Part shown: positions 49,381 through 61,202 of the stretch, piece after piece
Layout: every line of letters begins with the position of its first letter
Numbering within the stretch: position 1 is the first letter of the stretch
Origin: Austropuccinia psidii
Taxonomy: Eukaryota > Basidiomycota > Pucciniomycetes > Pucciniales > Sphaerophragmiaceae
Assembly: GCA_023105745.1 (NCBI GenBank)
Contig: JALGQZ010000004.1
Location: 33,994,437-34,058,436, forward strand
Length of the DNA stretch: 64,000 nt
Reading direction: 5' to 3'
The notes under the pieces: model-generated
Databases searched by the model: none
What the model saw: only the letters and a program-made list of their open reading frames with translations
What the model was told of the DNA's origin: nothing
Translations under genes and position numbers: made by a program

Positions 49381-51249
49381 TATGGCCTTTGTAAATAAAA
49401 TCTATAAATTTTTTGACATTGATTTTTCCTAATGCTTTTGTCAAGATGTCGGCCAATTGTGGTTTAGTCAAGATCCATTCTATTGTAACAGAGCCCTTTC
49501 AGATTAGTTCATTGAGGAAATTAAATTCCCGTAGTAGATGTTGGGTTTGATTCCTGCTCGCAATGTTGCTGGAAATATTAATCGCAGATTTGTTGTTGGA
49601 AAAAATCTTGGGGGTATGTATGCCAGTAAGATTTAAGAATAAATGGGATATCCAAATGCATTCTTTGGCGGAAAAAGAAAGGGCAATGTACTCAGCTTTA
49701 CTGGTAGATCTTGCAACTGTGGGTTGTCTTTTTCATTTCCAAGAGATAGGACTCCCACAGTAGGACGTTAAGAAACCGTGGGTGGATTGGTTACCTTCTC
49801 CTTCCCAATTTGCATCAGTATAACACTCAAAAGTTTTATTTCTGCATTCTGGCGAGATCCAAGTGCCGGTGCTGAGTGACTGTTGCAGATAAGATAGAAG
49901 ATGTTCAAGGGAATGCCAGTGAGACACATCAGTGCTCATCAAAAATTGGGCCAGTTAGCTTACAGCAAAAGTAATATCTGGTCTTGATCCTTGAGATAGG
50001 TATAAGAGAATACCAATCCGCTGGAGGTATGCAATATCCATTGTTGATTTAGGGTTGGATTTTAAGTTGTAACTATGAGAGAGTGGTGATGTTTCAGTTT
50101 TCTTATTGTTTGAAATTCCTACGGCTTTTTCAATCAGTTCTGGTTGTGAAAAAAAGTACCCATCATTAACACAATATATTGTTATTCCAACTAGAGAAGA
50201 AATGGCATCATCTCATTTGATGTTGAGCTTCAAACTCAGTTGAAGAGCTATATGTGATAGAAGTTTGTTAGAAGATGCTTTTAGAGTGCTGTTATCTACA
50301 TGGATCCAGAGTAAAGCATTTCCAAGTTCACTCTTGTAAGAGTAGCTACTCGCGTCCTCTTCATTGGCAGTGAAACCAATGTCTTTTAAGATTTCTGTAA
50401 GATGCATCCACCAGCATCTAGCAGCCTGCTTTGTTACATAGAGGGATTTTTTTAATTGTAGGATGGTGTACTTTCCAGTTTCTAAACCTTTTGGAGGCCA
50501 TATGTATACTGGCATGTCAATGTAGCTATGAAGGAATGCTACCTTCACATCAAAGGTCTTCAGCGGCCATTGATGCTTGAATGATATTGCTAGCAGGAGT
50601 TGTAATGTTGCAAAAGTAGGCGTAGGTGCAAAGGTCTCATCAAAGCTGATGCCTTGTACTTGTCAAAAACCTTGCACCACAAGCCTTTCTTTGAATCTTA
50701 AAGGTGTCAATTTTTTGCAAATACCCACCTTGTGCTCCAAATATCATCCCTCTTCGTCGATTTCAAAACCTGAGATAAAGGAACTTTCATTAATACCTTC
50801 TCATCCTCCATACTCTTGATTTCCTCCGCAATTGCCATTTTCCAATTTTCCGCCTCCCTCAATTTCAGTGCTTCTTTGTAAGAGGTCAGTAAAATATCAT
50901 TCATGTTATGAGAAGAGTTCAGTGAAGTAATTACTGCATCCTGTCGATTTATTTCTTTTACCATCAAATTGTCTGCAATGTTGGTCACTTGTATAGTCGA
51001 GAGGACTGCTCCTGGCTTAGTTGGGCCGGGAAAAAAAGTAGTCTTGTCAAATTTGACAGAAGCTGATCTTACCACTCTGTCATGCCTAGGTACCCAAAAA
51101 TACCAAGCTTTAGATTTGGGAGTGATGCCTAGAGGGTATCCGATTGTCGCCCTAACATTCATGTCTTTTTGGTGAAGATGATTATGAATGTATTTTTTAG
51201 CACCAAAGAACCTCAATAAATGAAGAGAAGGTTTCTTCCCTGTCATAAG
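49381..51249 (-). pseudogene. Copia-2 reverse transcriptase and RNase H, decayed
   Basis: Segments in order: LHLLRFFGAKKYIHNHLHQK (integrase/RT linker), SYKEALKLREAENWKMAIAE, WVFAKN, KVAFLHSYIDMPVYIWPP, KQAARCWWMHLTEIL, LLWIHVDNSTL (catalytic VDD changed to VDN), HWHSLEHLLSYL, ECYTDANWEGEGNQSTHGF (RNase H). The C-terminus FIDFIYKGHICGG runs into the polypurine tract. Stops and frameshifts separate most blocks. Confidence 0.85.
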
Positions 51250-51878
51250 CTCATATGGATTTTTTTGTTCTTTGCAGTGTAGTACTCAATTGAAGATCCA
51301 TGCCCCATGTTTGAATGCAAACATCCATAGTATCAGGGGCAGATTAGCACTGATAAGGGATGTTCTTGCCATTTTGGATAATTTTTGGTTTATTTGTTCA
51401 ATTTACCCATTTTGGTGATTATCGTACAGTGAACTGAGTTACTGAAAAATTCCCTGTTGAGAGCAGAAGTTGTATAAGAATTGGTTCTTCAGTTCAGACC
51501 CATTGTCGGTCCGTAACCTGTAGATCTTGTATGGAGTGTGATTATTAAATTGAGTCATCCATATCTTGAGTTGGATTTTGGCCTCCATTTGTCTTGGAGG
51601 GGAATTGACACTACTAGTCAGGAGAAGGTATCTTGAACAATCAGAATGTATTTCTTGTTGTCAATACTTTTTGAGTTGGGACCGATCAGATTGGCGCATA
51701 TTAAATCACCGGGGGCATTAATAATATTTCTCATAGGCAATTGAATGGCTGCATGCTGACTTTTGGCCATCGCACAAGACTGACAAATAGATTTGGTCTC
51801 TAGTTTTTGTTGGGGTATCCCACCCACAGCAGAAAGCGTAACCAGGCATGATAGATTCCTTAAAGATAAATGAGACAG
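51250..51878 (-). pseudogene. Copia-2 integrase, decayed
   Basis: The zinc module end reads CQSCAMAKSQHAA; the core begins PGDLICANLIGPNSKS, where the first catalytic Asp may be Asn. The rest (51600-51250) is broken by frameshifts; a LRTDNGSELKNQ-like block is visible at about 51520. No intact domain. Confidence 0.72.
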
Positions 51879-53170
51879 TCATTGGTGCCACAATAATGAT
51901 TTGTCATGAAGCTTGTCAGGGGTATTGAAATGTGTTGACATATCAATAGGAGGTGGTGTTTGACTTGTAATTGTTTTAATATTAGGGATGGGTTGTGAAA
52001 TAGAAGAAGCAGAGGGAAATAATACAGATATAAACCAATTAAAATTGTGTTTAAAAGTGAGAATAGTGTTGCCATCTTGATGAAAATAGAATAGATCGTT
52101 TTTAAAACAAATTGATATTCCCTGTGAGCAAAATTGTCCAATAGATATAACTATTCCAGGGATGTGCTTACAATATAGTCCATATTTGATAAGCAGAGGA
52201 CCCCTGCTTGTATTCAAAATGATGTCTCCAATTTCCCCTACATGAAATTTGTTGTGTGATGCCACAGTCAATATCATATTAGTAGGGGATAATCTAGTAA
52301 ATAGAGAGACATCTCCTACCACAGAGTGGGTGGCTCCCAAATCCGGAATTGCTTCAATTTTCTCTAGCAACAGTATGCTTCCAATAGCCGCCACAGCCAC
52401 ATCATCACTTGATTTCTTGTGATTTTTTTTAAAGTCTTGAGCTTTGGCTTGTAATTTTCATTAATGAGCCCAGTGACCAGCTTGCAGACAGTAAAAACAT
52501 GGGCTGTCTGGTGTCAACCATTGTTTTTGCCATTCTTCCACTTTTTTCATATTAATCAGGGCTTTTCTTTTCTTCTTTGAGTTTTTGTGTTTTTTGGATG
52601 GTGTTTTTCTTTGGCGTTCATGGCTTATATTTGCTGGTCTTCCTGGTTTGATTGATCAGATGTTAGTTTCCTAATGATATACAGAATGTCCTCACCATGA
52701 ATTTTTAATTCTGGGTTGGTGGCTTTGCGGTTATTTAGGGAAGTGTTAATCTGCGCTTTGAATTGAGGTTCTGATAAGGAATATAGAATGGTTATTAAAT
52801 TACTTTCATCAATTGACCCAAGCTGATGTTTGATATTATTGATGGCGTTTTGAATAGTAATTGCATGGTTTATCATGTTGAATGATTGATTGCCAGCATT
52901 TAATAGAGTGTTTAGTTGGTGTACAACAGAAGACCAAGAAGTTTTAGAGAATTGGCTTTTAATGGCTTGATAAATTGTTCTACCAGTAGCAATAGGGAGT
53001 CTAGCTTGGATGGAATCAAAAATAGTGGGGTCAACACTATTTTGAATAAATGATATGGATATAAGATTCCGGAGGGGGATGTTGTCTTTTTCGTTGGAGG
53101 GAAAGTAAGATGGGTCATCATCAAAGTAACTGATCCATGTATTGAGTAAGTCAGAGGACCAAGAGCTGAA
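51879..53170 (-). pseudogene. Copia-2 gag remainder and protease, decayed
   Basis: Gag core (SFIQNSVDPTIFDSIQARL, GRTIYQAIKSQF, VVHQLNTLLNAG) from 53170 to a stop near 52625. After a degenerate knuckle region around 52490-52420, the protease frame 52400-51879 follows. The protease has IPDLGATHSVVGD, where families have DSGATH (Ser replaced by Leu), and HIPGIVISIGQFCSQG. Confidence 0.82.
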
Positions 53171-53175
53171 GTTAC

Positions 53176-53784
53176 TGAGGAAATTTCCACCCAAAAGGGT
53201 TTAGGTGAGCATGGTCTCACTCCCAGTGCAAAATCACAAAGAGTACTTAAGACTGACTGAGCATCGTTTACTCAGCTCATTAAATCAGAGGACCACTGTC
53301 CAGAAGTGGCAGGCCACGATGTATAGCCATGGCCTTGATTAGCTTAAAAGGAGCTAAACTCCTACCAAGTAGGAAATGTTTCCTTACCTTCAACCTATTA
53401 TCTTTTCTTACTTTGCCGTCTCCTTCATTCCCTTAGAATTATTTATATTCTTTCTATTTATTCGTCATACCATCCTCAATCACTTATGTTTCAAAAGCAA
53501 CATTAGATTTATATCCTTCATTTAATATTACTTACAACTTCTCTAACCACAGGTATGAGAAACAGTTTTCCTTACTAACAAGCAAAGACTCTTTAGACTG
53601 ACGAAGTAACTCTTTGACTAGATCATTTCTCCCTCGTACCACTCCTTAAAGCTTATCTTTCCTTATTTCTAAAAACGTTGTATTAAACCGCATCCATCTT
53701 TTAGGTACATGCCCTATATCTTTTTGTTTTCATATTGCATGATTGTTAATAAACAAATACCTTTTAGTTTCTCAAACTTTTACA
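53176..53784 (+). repeat. Copia-3 5' LTR
   Basis: 609 bp, TGAGGAAATTTCC...CTTTTACA, strongly similar to 57743-58352 with scattered substitutions. Confidence 0.93.
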
Positions 53785-53794
53785 GATTTACAGT
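53785..53794 (+). promoter_or_regulatory. Copia-3 primer-binding site (probable tRNA-Tyr GUA fragment)
   Basis: GATTTACAGT follows the LTR directly. The complement ACTGTAAATC is the tRNA-Tyr(GUA) anticodon arm ending four bases after the anticodon. The match covers only 10 bases. Confidence 0.5.
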
Positions 53795-53839
53795 TTCAAT
53801 AAAAACGTCTCTTTTTCAAAAGGTGGCTTGTGAGCTATA

Positions 53840-54646
53840 ATGGCTGACAAAAAATAGAACTAAAAGACATCTCCAACATTCCGATGCTAGATGGAACCAG
53901 CTTTGGTCACTGGCACATGCAAATGAAGATACAACACAGATCCAAAGATCTTATTGACGTATGCAAAAAAACAGTACCCGGCAGTGCTTCTACGACCATA
54001 GCCAATAAATGGTCAAAAGCCAGCTATGAGGCTATCAACCTAATCACAATGAGAATAACAGAGAGGGTATTCTGAGAAGTAGTCAACGCAGAAACTATTG
54101 AAAAAGCTAATCTACTCTGAGTGAAAATTGAAGAAAAATACACTTCAAAAATAGCAGTCAACAGAGGCTGTGTATGGATGGACTGGCAAAGGAGCTTCTA
54201 CAATGGAAATCTCCAGAACTACATCGATCTATGTAGAAAACTAATTATGGAACTCAAAGCCGTAAGCATTGTGGTCCCTCCAGAATTATTGTCTTACTCC
54301 CTACTTGGAAAGCTAGGTGGAGACACCAACCTACACCAGTTTTTTGAAAACCTTACCTTAAACAGGGACATCATTGAGAAGCCAGAAAAAATCCTCACTA
54401 GACTACAAGATCTAGCCCATCTCAACACCTTAGATTGCAAACAACAATCGGCTGCTCCAACTGCCCTTGTATCATCAGGAGTTGAACCTCACAAAATCAT
54501 CTACTACTGCGCTAAAGGAAAACACAACAAAAAATGCTTAACACACAGAAAAGAAGACTGCTGTACCAAAGATCCTCACTTAAGACCTCCCAGAAGAGAA
54601 AAGAAGCGCCAACACTTCAACCCTACAGTGCATTTCACTACTGCTT
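53840..54646 (+). pseudogene. Copia-3 gag, decayed
   Basis: ATG at 53840 (MADKK). A surplus A in the run after it shifts frame to KIELKDISNIPMLDGTSFGH. TGA codons lie at about 54073 and 54118. The core has YIDLCRKLIMELKAV and KPEKILTRLQDL. The end carries a degraded knuckle, YYCAKGKHNKKC followed by THRKEDC. An intact copy would form particles in the cytoplasm. Confidence 0.83.
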
Positions 54647-54649
54647 GAC

Positions 54650-55675
54650 CAAAAAAAACCAAAAAACCAACATCTTTTAATCAACTTCGGAGCCACACAT
54701 CATATGTTCAATGACTTAAAGCCTTTCACATCCTCTCTCAAAACAACCAACATACATGTGGTGACTGGAGACACCAACAGTGGCCTTACTGCATTAGGAA
54801 TAGGCACTGTGAAGATATTAAGCAATAACAAAACATTAACCCTCAAAAATTGCCTATACATTCCCTGCCTTAAATGCAATCTCATCAGCCTTTTAGAACT
54901 ATTCAAAAAGGAACTCACAGTAAAGAGAGAAAAAGATACTTTTACCCTAACATTGCAAGGTAAAGAAATCCTGAATGGCAAGATTATAAACAAACTTATG
55001 ATTAGTCCATGCACAATTCCCACTACCCTTTTAACTGGAGCCAATGACATTCCATGGCATGAGAGACTAGGTCACCCCAGTTTGACTTTCCCAAAACTCC
55101 TGGGTATAGAAGCTGACAAGAAAGACTGCCTGATATGCGAAACAAGCAAATCCCACAAACTCCCTTTTAAACACCACTTTGAACAAGCCTTTTACCCTTT
55201 AGATTCCATACACATGGATGTAGTAGGACCCGTAACACCTCCATCAGTCTCCACAAATCGCTACTTTCTCACTATTTTCAATCAAGCATCATCATTTAAG
55301 ATGGTCAAATTGCTCAAAAAGAAATTGGAAGTATTTGATCAATTCCATGCCATTAAGAAAGTGATGGAAAACCTTCAAAACAGGACCCTTAAACGGCTAG
55401 TAACAGACAGGGGGGGTGAGTTTGTCAATCATAGCTTCAAGAAGCTCGCTGATGATTGCGGGTACACTCATATAATGGCACCTCCTGAAACACCTCAACA
55501 CAACAGCTTTGCGAAAAGGGCAAATTGTACGATTCTAGAGAAAACTCAATTCCTAATTAATCAAGCTAATCTACCCAAAAGCTACTGGGCAGAAGCAGTA
55601 AGCACTGCAGTACTGCTCTCCAACCTCAAGAGCCAATCAGTCTCCACATTTTCTATGGACTATTACTTAGCCTAA
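54650..55675 (+). pseudogene. Copia-3 protease and integrase, catalytic residues changed
   Basis: The protease motif reads LLINFGATHHMFND: the catalytic Asp is Asn and the Ser is Phe, both explicable by C:G to T:A changes. Integrase: WHERLGHPSLTF, CLICETSKSHKLPF, SIHMDVVGPVTPP (first D), LVTDRGGEFVNHSF (second D), HNSFAKRANCTILEK, where the catalytic Glu is Lys. So both enzymes would be dead even if translated. Confidence 0.88.
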
Positions 55676-57827
55676 GCTGGACAGACTCAGGACATTTGGT
55701 TGTAGAGCAGTGATACACAATCTCAAATGCCAATATGAAAGTAAAATGGAACCTCCTGGGCAACCTGGAATACTGATTGGCTACAACAACAACAATACTG
55801 CCTACTGCATTGTCCGTTTAAAAGACTCAAAGGTATCAGTCACGCACCACGCAACCTTCAATGAACAAGTTTTTCCAAAACTCTAAACAACAAATGAAGA
55901 CACACTTACATTCTTCCACAAGGACATCAATGCATCTCGCTCACCTAACACTGAGACATACACCAAAACCATTGATACCAGCAATTTAACCACAAAACCA
56001 CAGGCTACAGATGCAGCACCTCAGGCTTATCAAACATTAGATACCACTGAACACCCACCTTCTCCACCTCTCTGACTCAGGATCATAGGCCCACAACATC
56101 CAACACTGATAAATTCAGTGGTAGACGACCTCAACATTCTTCCGTACAAAAGAAGAAAAAATGCTCACTTAACACTTGTTGATGAAGCCTCTAACACTTA
56201 TAGGGGAGCAATAAACTCCAAAAATAGCTCACTCTGGCAGCAAGCCATCAAGAAGGAAATTATCAATATGGCCACCCTAAAGGTATGGGATGTAGTAGAA
56301 CTTCAAGATGACTGTAAGCTTGTTGGGACTACATGGGTATTCAAGATAAAGAAGAACAAATTGAAAGAACCAATCAAACAAAAAGCCCGACTCTGTGCCC
56401 AAGGCTTTACTCAATCGGTAGGAGTAGACTTTGACAAAACTTATGCTCCAACTGGCTGCTTGAACTCATTACGCACCTTGATCGCGTTTGCATGTGTCAA
56501 CAACCTGCAGTTCCACCAAATTGACATAAAAAGTGCCTTCCTCAATGCCCCGCTTAAAGAAACTGTTTACCTAAGTATTCCACAAGGACTTGACCTGAAT
56601 AGGAAGATCTACTACCTCAGGCTGAACAAGGCAATATATGGACTGTGCCAGGCACCACTCGCATGGTACAAAAGGCTAAAACACTGGCTGACCTTGGTAA
56701 ACTTCTCTGTTTGCATTCTGGACCTCTGTGTCTTCCATAGGCCTGGAAAAAATCCTGTATGGCTATACATGCACATTGACAACATAGCAATCTTCACCAA
56801 CAACCCTGCCAGCTTCAAAAAATAAATACAGAAGGAGTTCAAAATAATGGATGTTGGACCAGACGATCTGATTCTAGGGGTGAAAATCCACCAACTGAAA
56901 GACGGTATTAGCCTAGACCAGCAGCATTTCAATGAGGCCTTGCTAGATCAATATGGGATGAGAAACTGCAAACCAGTGGTAACACCACTGACGCCCAATG
57001 AACACCTCTCCCCAGCCACATCCAACAAGATGCTGGCATTCAAAAAACTCAACACCAATTACAGAAGTGCAATTTGCAGCATCAACTACTTTAGTACAGC
57101 AACATGACCAAACCTATTGTTTGCTGTGAGTACACTATCACAGTACCTTGAATCTCCAGGACTGAGGCACTGGCAGGCATCCTTGCATGTGCTCAAGTAC
57201 CTGAATGGATTGCAAAACAAAGGACTCTACTATCCTAGAGGAAAGAGAAACATTGTAACAGCCTTCAGTGATGCCAACTGGGGCAACTGCTGAGTCACTT
57301 GCCACTCAACCATGGGGTACCTAGCATGCTTTCACCACTGCCTGATCTTCTGGAAGACCCATAAACAGCCATTTGTATCAATCTCAACCGCAGAAGCAGA
57401 GTATAAATCTCTGTGCAACCTCACCTCACAGATAATGTGGCTCAAGCAGTGGTGTAAAGGAGCAAGGCTGCTGACATTAAAAGAACCAATGCTCATATAT
57501 GAGGATAGTCAAGCTTGCATAAAGACCGCCAATGGAGACTGCAACCTAAATAACAAGCGCCTGAAACATTTTGACATCCAACTTCACTTCATCAAGGAGG
57601 CTAATAAGCGCCAAATAGTCTGCCTACGCTACATACCCTCCGCTCACATGCTAGCCAATTTTCTAACAAAATCAGTCAATAAGGAAACATTAGAAAATTC
57701 CTTGCAAGAGCTTTGTCTTTTGCGACTGGGTGAGAGGGGGGATGAGGAAATTTCCACCCAAAAGGGTTTAGGTGAGCACAGTCTCACTCCCAGTGCAAAA
57801 GCACAAAGAGTACTTAAGACTTACTGA
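55676..57827 (+). pseudogene. Copia-3 reverse transcriptase and RNase H, decayed
   Basis: Follows the integrase with FGCRAVIHNLKCQYESKMEP. RT: TTWVFKIKKNKLKEPIKQKA, KTYAPTGCLNSLRTLIAF, QIDIKSAFLNAPLKETVYLS, KAIYGLCQAPLAWYKRL, and YMHIDNIAIF where the catalytic pair is Asp-Asn. Stops at about 56823, 57105 and 57290. RNase H: VTAFSDANWGNC, SISTAEAEYKSLCNLTSQIM, LIYEDSQACIKTA, HMLANFLTKSVNKE. The frame continues over the polypurine tract into the 3' LTR. Confidence 0.9.
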
Positions 57828-58352
57828 GCATCGTTTACTCAGCTCAGTAAATCAGAGGACCACTTTCCAGAAGTGGAAGGCCACGATGTATATCCATGGC
57901 CTTGATTAGCTTAAAAGGAGCTAGACTCTTACCCAGTAGGAAATGTTTCCATACCTTCAACCTATTATCTTCTCTTACTTTGCGGTCTCCTTCATTCCCT
58001 TAGAATTATTTATATTCTTTCTATTTATTCATCATACCATCCTCAATCACTTATGTTGCAACAGCAACATTAACTCTTTATCCTTCATTTAATATTATTT
58101 ACAACTGCTCTAACCACAGGTATGAGAAACAGTTTTACTCACTAACAAGTGAAGACTCTTTAAACTGAAAAAGCAATTCTTTGACTAGCTCATTTCTCCC
58201 TTGTACCACTCCTTAAATCTTATCTTTTCTTATTTCTAAAAACGTTGTATTAAGCCACATCCACCTTTTAGGTACATGCCCTATATCTTTTTGTTTTCAT
58301 ATTTCATGATTGTTAATAAAACAAATACCTTTTAGTTTCTCAAACTTTCACA
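57743..58352 (+). repeat. Copia-3 3' LTR
   Basis: 610 bp, ending CTTTCACA. The pol frame reads 28 codons into it, to the stop near 57827. Confidence 0.93.
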
Positions 58353-58357
58353 GTTAC

Positions 58358-58508
58358 TCCCATCCATCAATAGTTTGGGATGTATGTCTTTGGCACTTTT
58401 ACCAAATCATTGAAGGGTCTTGGCTTCTTTGTCAGCTTTTTCTAGTATTGGCAGAGTAGAAATATCAGTCATCATCATAGGCTTATCCATTTTGGATGGT
58501 AGTAACAT
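58358..58508 (-). pseudogene. Copia-2 gag N-terminal part
   Basis: Minus-strand frame from the ATG at 58508 (MLLPSKMDKPMMMTD) through a TGA to PKLLMDGS, where Copia-3 inserted. The frame continues as NFSSWSSDLLNTW at 53170, so LMDGSNFSSWSSDLL is rebuilt across the insertion, the usual copia Gag start motif (LDGxNFxxW). Confidence 0.8.
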
Positions 58509-58549
58509 CTTCTGGTTGTCTGATGTGTTTCTGTTGTATAGCTTACCAG

Positions 58550-58727
58550 TGTTAGAGTATAAGCATATAGTCCAAGAGTTAACCTAATATTTATGCTTAT
58601 ACACAAAACATACCGATTTGTAAATAGTATATAAACCTGAACTTAGATCCCATACGACTCCCCCTTTAGGGGATTTTTCTCTAATAACTTCTGCTGCTTA
58701 CTGTAACATCCGACTACTTTCTTATCA
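58550..58727 (+). repeat. Copia-4 5' LTR
   Basis: TGTTAGAGTATAAGC...CTTATCA. It holds a perfect 11-bp inverted repeat GTATAAGCATA (58557-58567) / TATGCTTATAC (58592-58602), a TATATAAA box at 58628-58635 and a CCCCTTTAGGGG hairpin (58671-58682 region). The TATA box is a good promoter candidate. Confidence 0.93.
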
Positions 58728-58738
58728 GGTTATGGGCC
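58728..58738 (+). promoter_or_regulatory. Copia-4 primer-binding site (initiator Met tRNA fragment)
   Basis: GGTTATGGGCC directly after the LTR, complementary to GGCCCATAACC of the initiator tRNA-Met anticodon arm; same as Copia-2. Confidence 0.78.
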
Positions 58739-58817
58739 GTCGCTACTAACTTTATAAACAATCGTAACATCATTGTAATATCAAAACCTGGCTACCAGAT
58801 CAGGCAAACCATACAGA

Positions 58818-59721
58818 ATGTCAGAAAAAAGTTGATTTTGAAGACCTGAAAGCAGAATTAGTAGGATCAACTAGCGAGTTGGGTGCCAGATTCAGACGTC
58901 AAGTTGAAATTGATCGTCTTGGTGAAGGCATTACTCCCTGCTTGACAAGTGATGGATTGAATTTCCATTGCTGGTCCAAGTAACTGACTTGACTAGTTGA
59001 ACAAACACATGGTGAAAAGAGCTATTTTGCCTCGGAAGATGTTGATACTGACTCTAATCGTAACTCAGAAATATGCACATACATAGAAAAATCAATTGCG
59101 GGCGATCTCCTAAACTCCATAGAGGAAGAAGACGAGGCCCAAAAGTTGTACCATACCTTACGGCGTCAATTAAAAAAGCATTCTTGGTCACACATCATGA
59201 ACTTACTTGATGACCTTGTGACAGCCCCAGAGGCATTGGACAATCTACATGAAGCCTTTGCAAACACCAAATCCACCGTCAGCAACTTGAGATCAGCCGT
59301 AGGTTCAGTCTGGACCGATGAAGCTCTAACCTCCGTATTCTTCCATCTTAGAAAAAAGAAGCACTTTCATGAAATATCAAATGCCATGGATTCAAGAATG
59401 ACTACTGATCCAAAGTTTCAAAACAAAGCAAATGAAGTGTTACAGGTAGCTCAATGGTTTCAGAAACGTCTTGTCCCGGGTGGTACCTCAGCCACAACTC
59501 CAAGCAGTATCATGGCAGCAAGTGGTTCCCACCAATTGTCATCCAATCAAAATCCTCCTTCATTCCGGCTGAAGTCTTCCGCAACAAGGATTCCTCTGAA
59601 CCAACAATCAGAATCCTGGGCTCGCTACCATCTCAGTCCTAGATTCCCTTGTCTCCACTGCTACAAATGGGGTCATTGGGCGCAGGACTGTCAGCAAAAA
59701 AAGGGGATTACCAGCAATTGA
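58818..59721 (+). pseudogene. Copia-4 gag, lightly damaged
   Basis: ATG at 58818. One base is missing or extra in the A-run a few codons later, after which the frame reads KVDFEDLKAELVGSTSELGA. A TAA near 58981 and a TGA near 58990 follow, then it is open to 59721. The core has HSWSHIMNLLDDLVTAPEAL and EVLQVAQWFQKR. It ends in an intact CCHC knuckle CLHCYKWGHWAQDC followed by the stop. RNA packaging role inferred from the knuckle. Confidence 0.85.
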
Positions 59722-61202
59722 GGATCCCCGGAAGAAGAATCCGAATGTTGTCCTGAAGAAATCCACCGTTTTTTCACACCCGTGCATTGCTGAAATGGAC
59801 GTAGAAGAAGAGGATCCATTTATTGCTTCGGTTCAAGAGGCGTCTGGAAATGAGATGTTAGTACTTCTTGATTCTGGCGCAACTCACCACGTTGCAAGTA
59901 ACATTCACTTGTTTAGCGACTATCAAAAGGTTGACATGTCATTATCTGTTGCATCAGCAAAGCGTCATCCAGTAATCGGGAAGGGTACAATAAATTTGGG
60001 ATGCCAATATGGTAATATACGGCTCACCGAAGCTTTGCACTGCCCAGACATCCCGGGTATGGTTATTTCGCTTGGTAAATTTATGAAGAATGATGGGAAT
60101 GTGATGTTTGAAGAGGGCATTTTTAAATTGAAACAGCGTGGTTGTATTTTTGATAGTGTACCGAAGGGCAATTGGTGGTATCTACCTTTGAATGACGTAG
60201 TGTCTTGCAATGAAATTAGTGAATTCAACAAAAACTTATCGCAGTTATTGCATCTATGGCTGGCGCATATATCCCTTTGTACGGTTAGACGTATGCAGCG
60301 TCTCAACTGTGTGAAAGGGCTTCCTCCCAAATCGATTGCTTGTGACGTCAATCTATGTAGGCCTTGCTCATTAGCTAAAAGTCGGCACTCACCTTTGGAG
60401 ATGTCATCAAGACTAATAGTTAATAATCCAGGTGATGTAATAGTAGTGGACCTGATGGGCCCCTTCCCAATCTCTTTTGACAAAAAATCATATGCTTTGA
60501 TTATTCAAGACCACCACTCATCGCTTGCCACACTATACCCGTTGTGACAGAAATCAGAGGCTCCTCGAGCAATTATTGAATGGATCAATAAATTTAACAA
60601 TCTCACCAATTTCAAAGTAAGGCAAATAAGAACGGACAATGGAGGGGAGTTCACCTCCAAACTGTTTGATGAGGCCCTGAAAGCAAGAGGAATAGTTCAC
60701 AAAAAGACAATTCCATACAAGCATCACCAAGCAGGTAAAATTGAGAGGACCAATAGGACCATTGCCAAAGCAGCCATATCGATGTTAATCAATTTGGGGC
60801 TACAAGTAGAGATGTGGCCTTATGCATTGCAACATGCAATGTGGGTATTCAACAGAGTTTTACATGCCAACAATACAAAGACACCTTATGAGATAGTCAC
60901 AAACAAGAAACCGGATTTGTTGCCCTTGAGAACATTTGGCTGTAAAGCCTATGTTCATAATATGATGCATCGAAAGGACCTGACACCTAAAGCCAGAGAG
61001 CTATTTTTCCTAGGAATAGCGGAAGATTCCAAAGGGTGGATATTCTGGGACGACAAACAAAAGTTGTTAATTAGAAGCGCTTCAGCCGTTTTTGATGAGC
61101 GAAGCGGGCTGCTGGAAGTGTCACAAACGCTGGGAGCTTGCAGCATTCAAATAAATCACTTATTGGACCCGTCAATGATTCAAGAAGTGGAGGCTCAAGA
61201 TT
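59722..61202 (+). pseudogene. Copia-4 protease and integrase, one stop
   Basis: Frame from about 59795: protease VLLDSGATHHVASN (active site intact), CPDIPGMVISLGKFM; pre-integrase LWLAHISLCTV and CRPCSLAKSRHSPLE; integrase VIVVDLMGPFPISF (D), TGA at 60545, then IRTDNGGEFTSKLFDEAL (D) and HHQAGKIERTNRTIAKA (E). The full catalytic triad is present. A frameshift at about 61200 separates it from RT. A first frameshift lies just after the gag stop. Confidence 0.9.

Larger units (their letters stand above)
53176..58352 (+). mobile_element. Copia-3: Ty1/copia element in Copia-2 gag, TSD GTTAC
   Basis: LTRs 53176-53784 and 57743-58352, TSD GTTAC at 53171-53175 and 58353-58357. Plus strand, gag-PR-INT-RT-RH. 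Multiple stops plus changed catalytic residues in protease, integrase and RT. The host Copia-2 gag motif is restored when it is removed. The polypurine tract is GAGAGGGGGGA before 57743. Confidence 0.94.
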
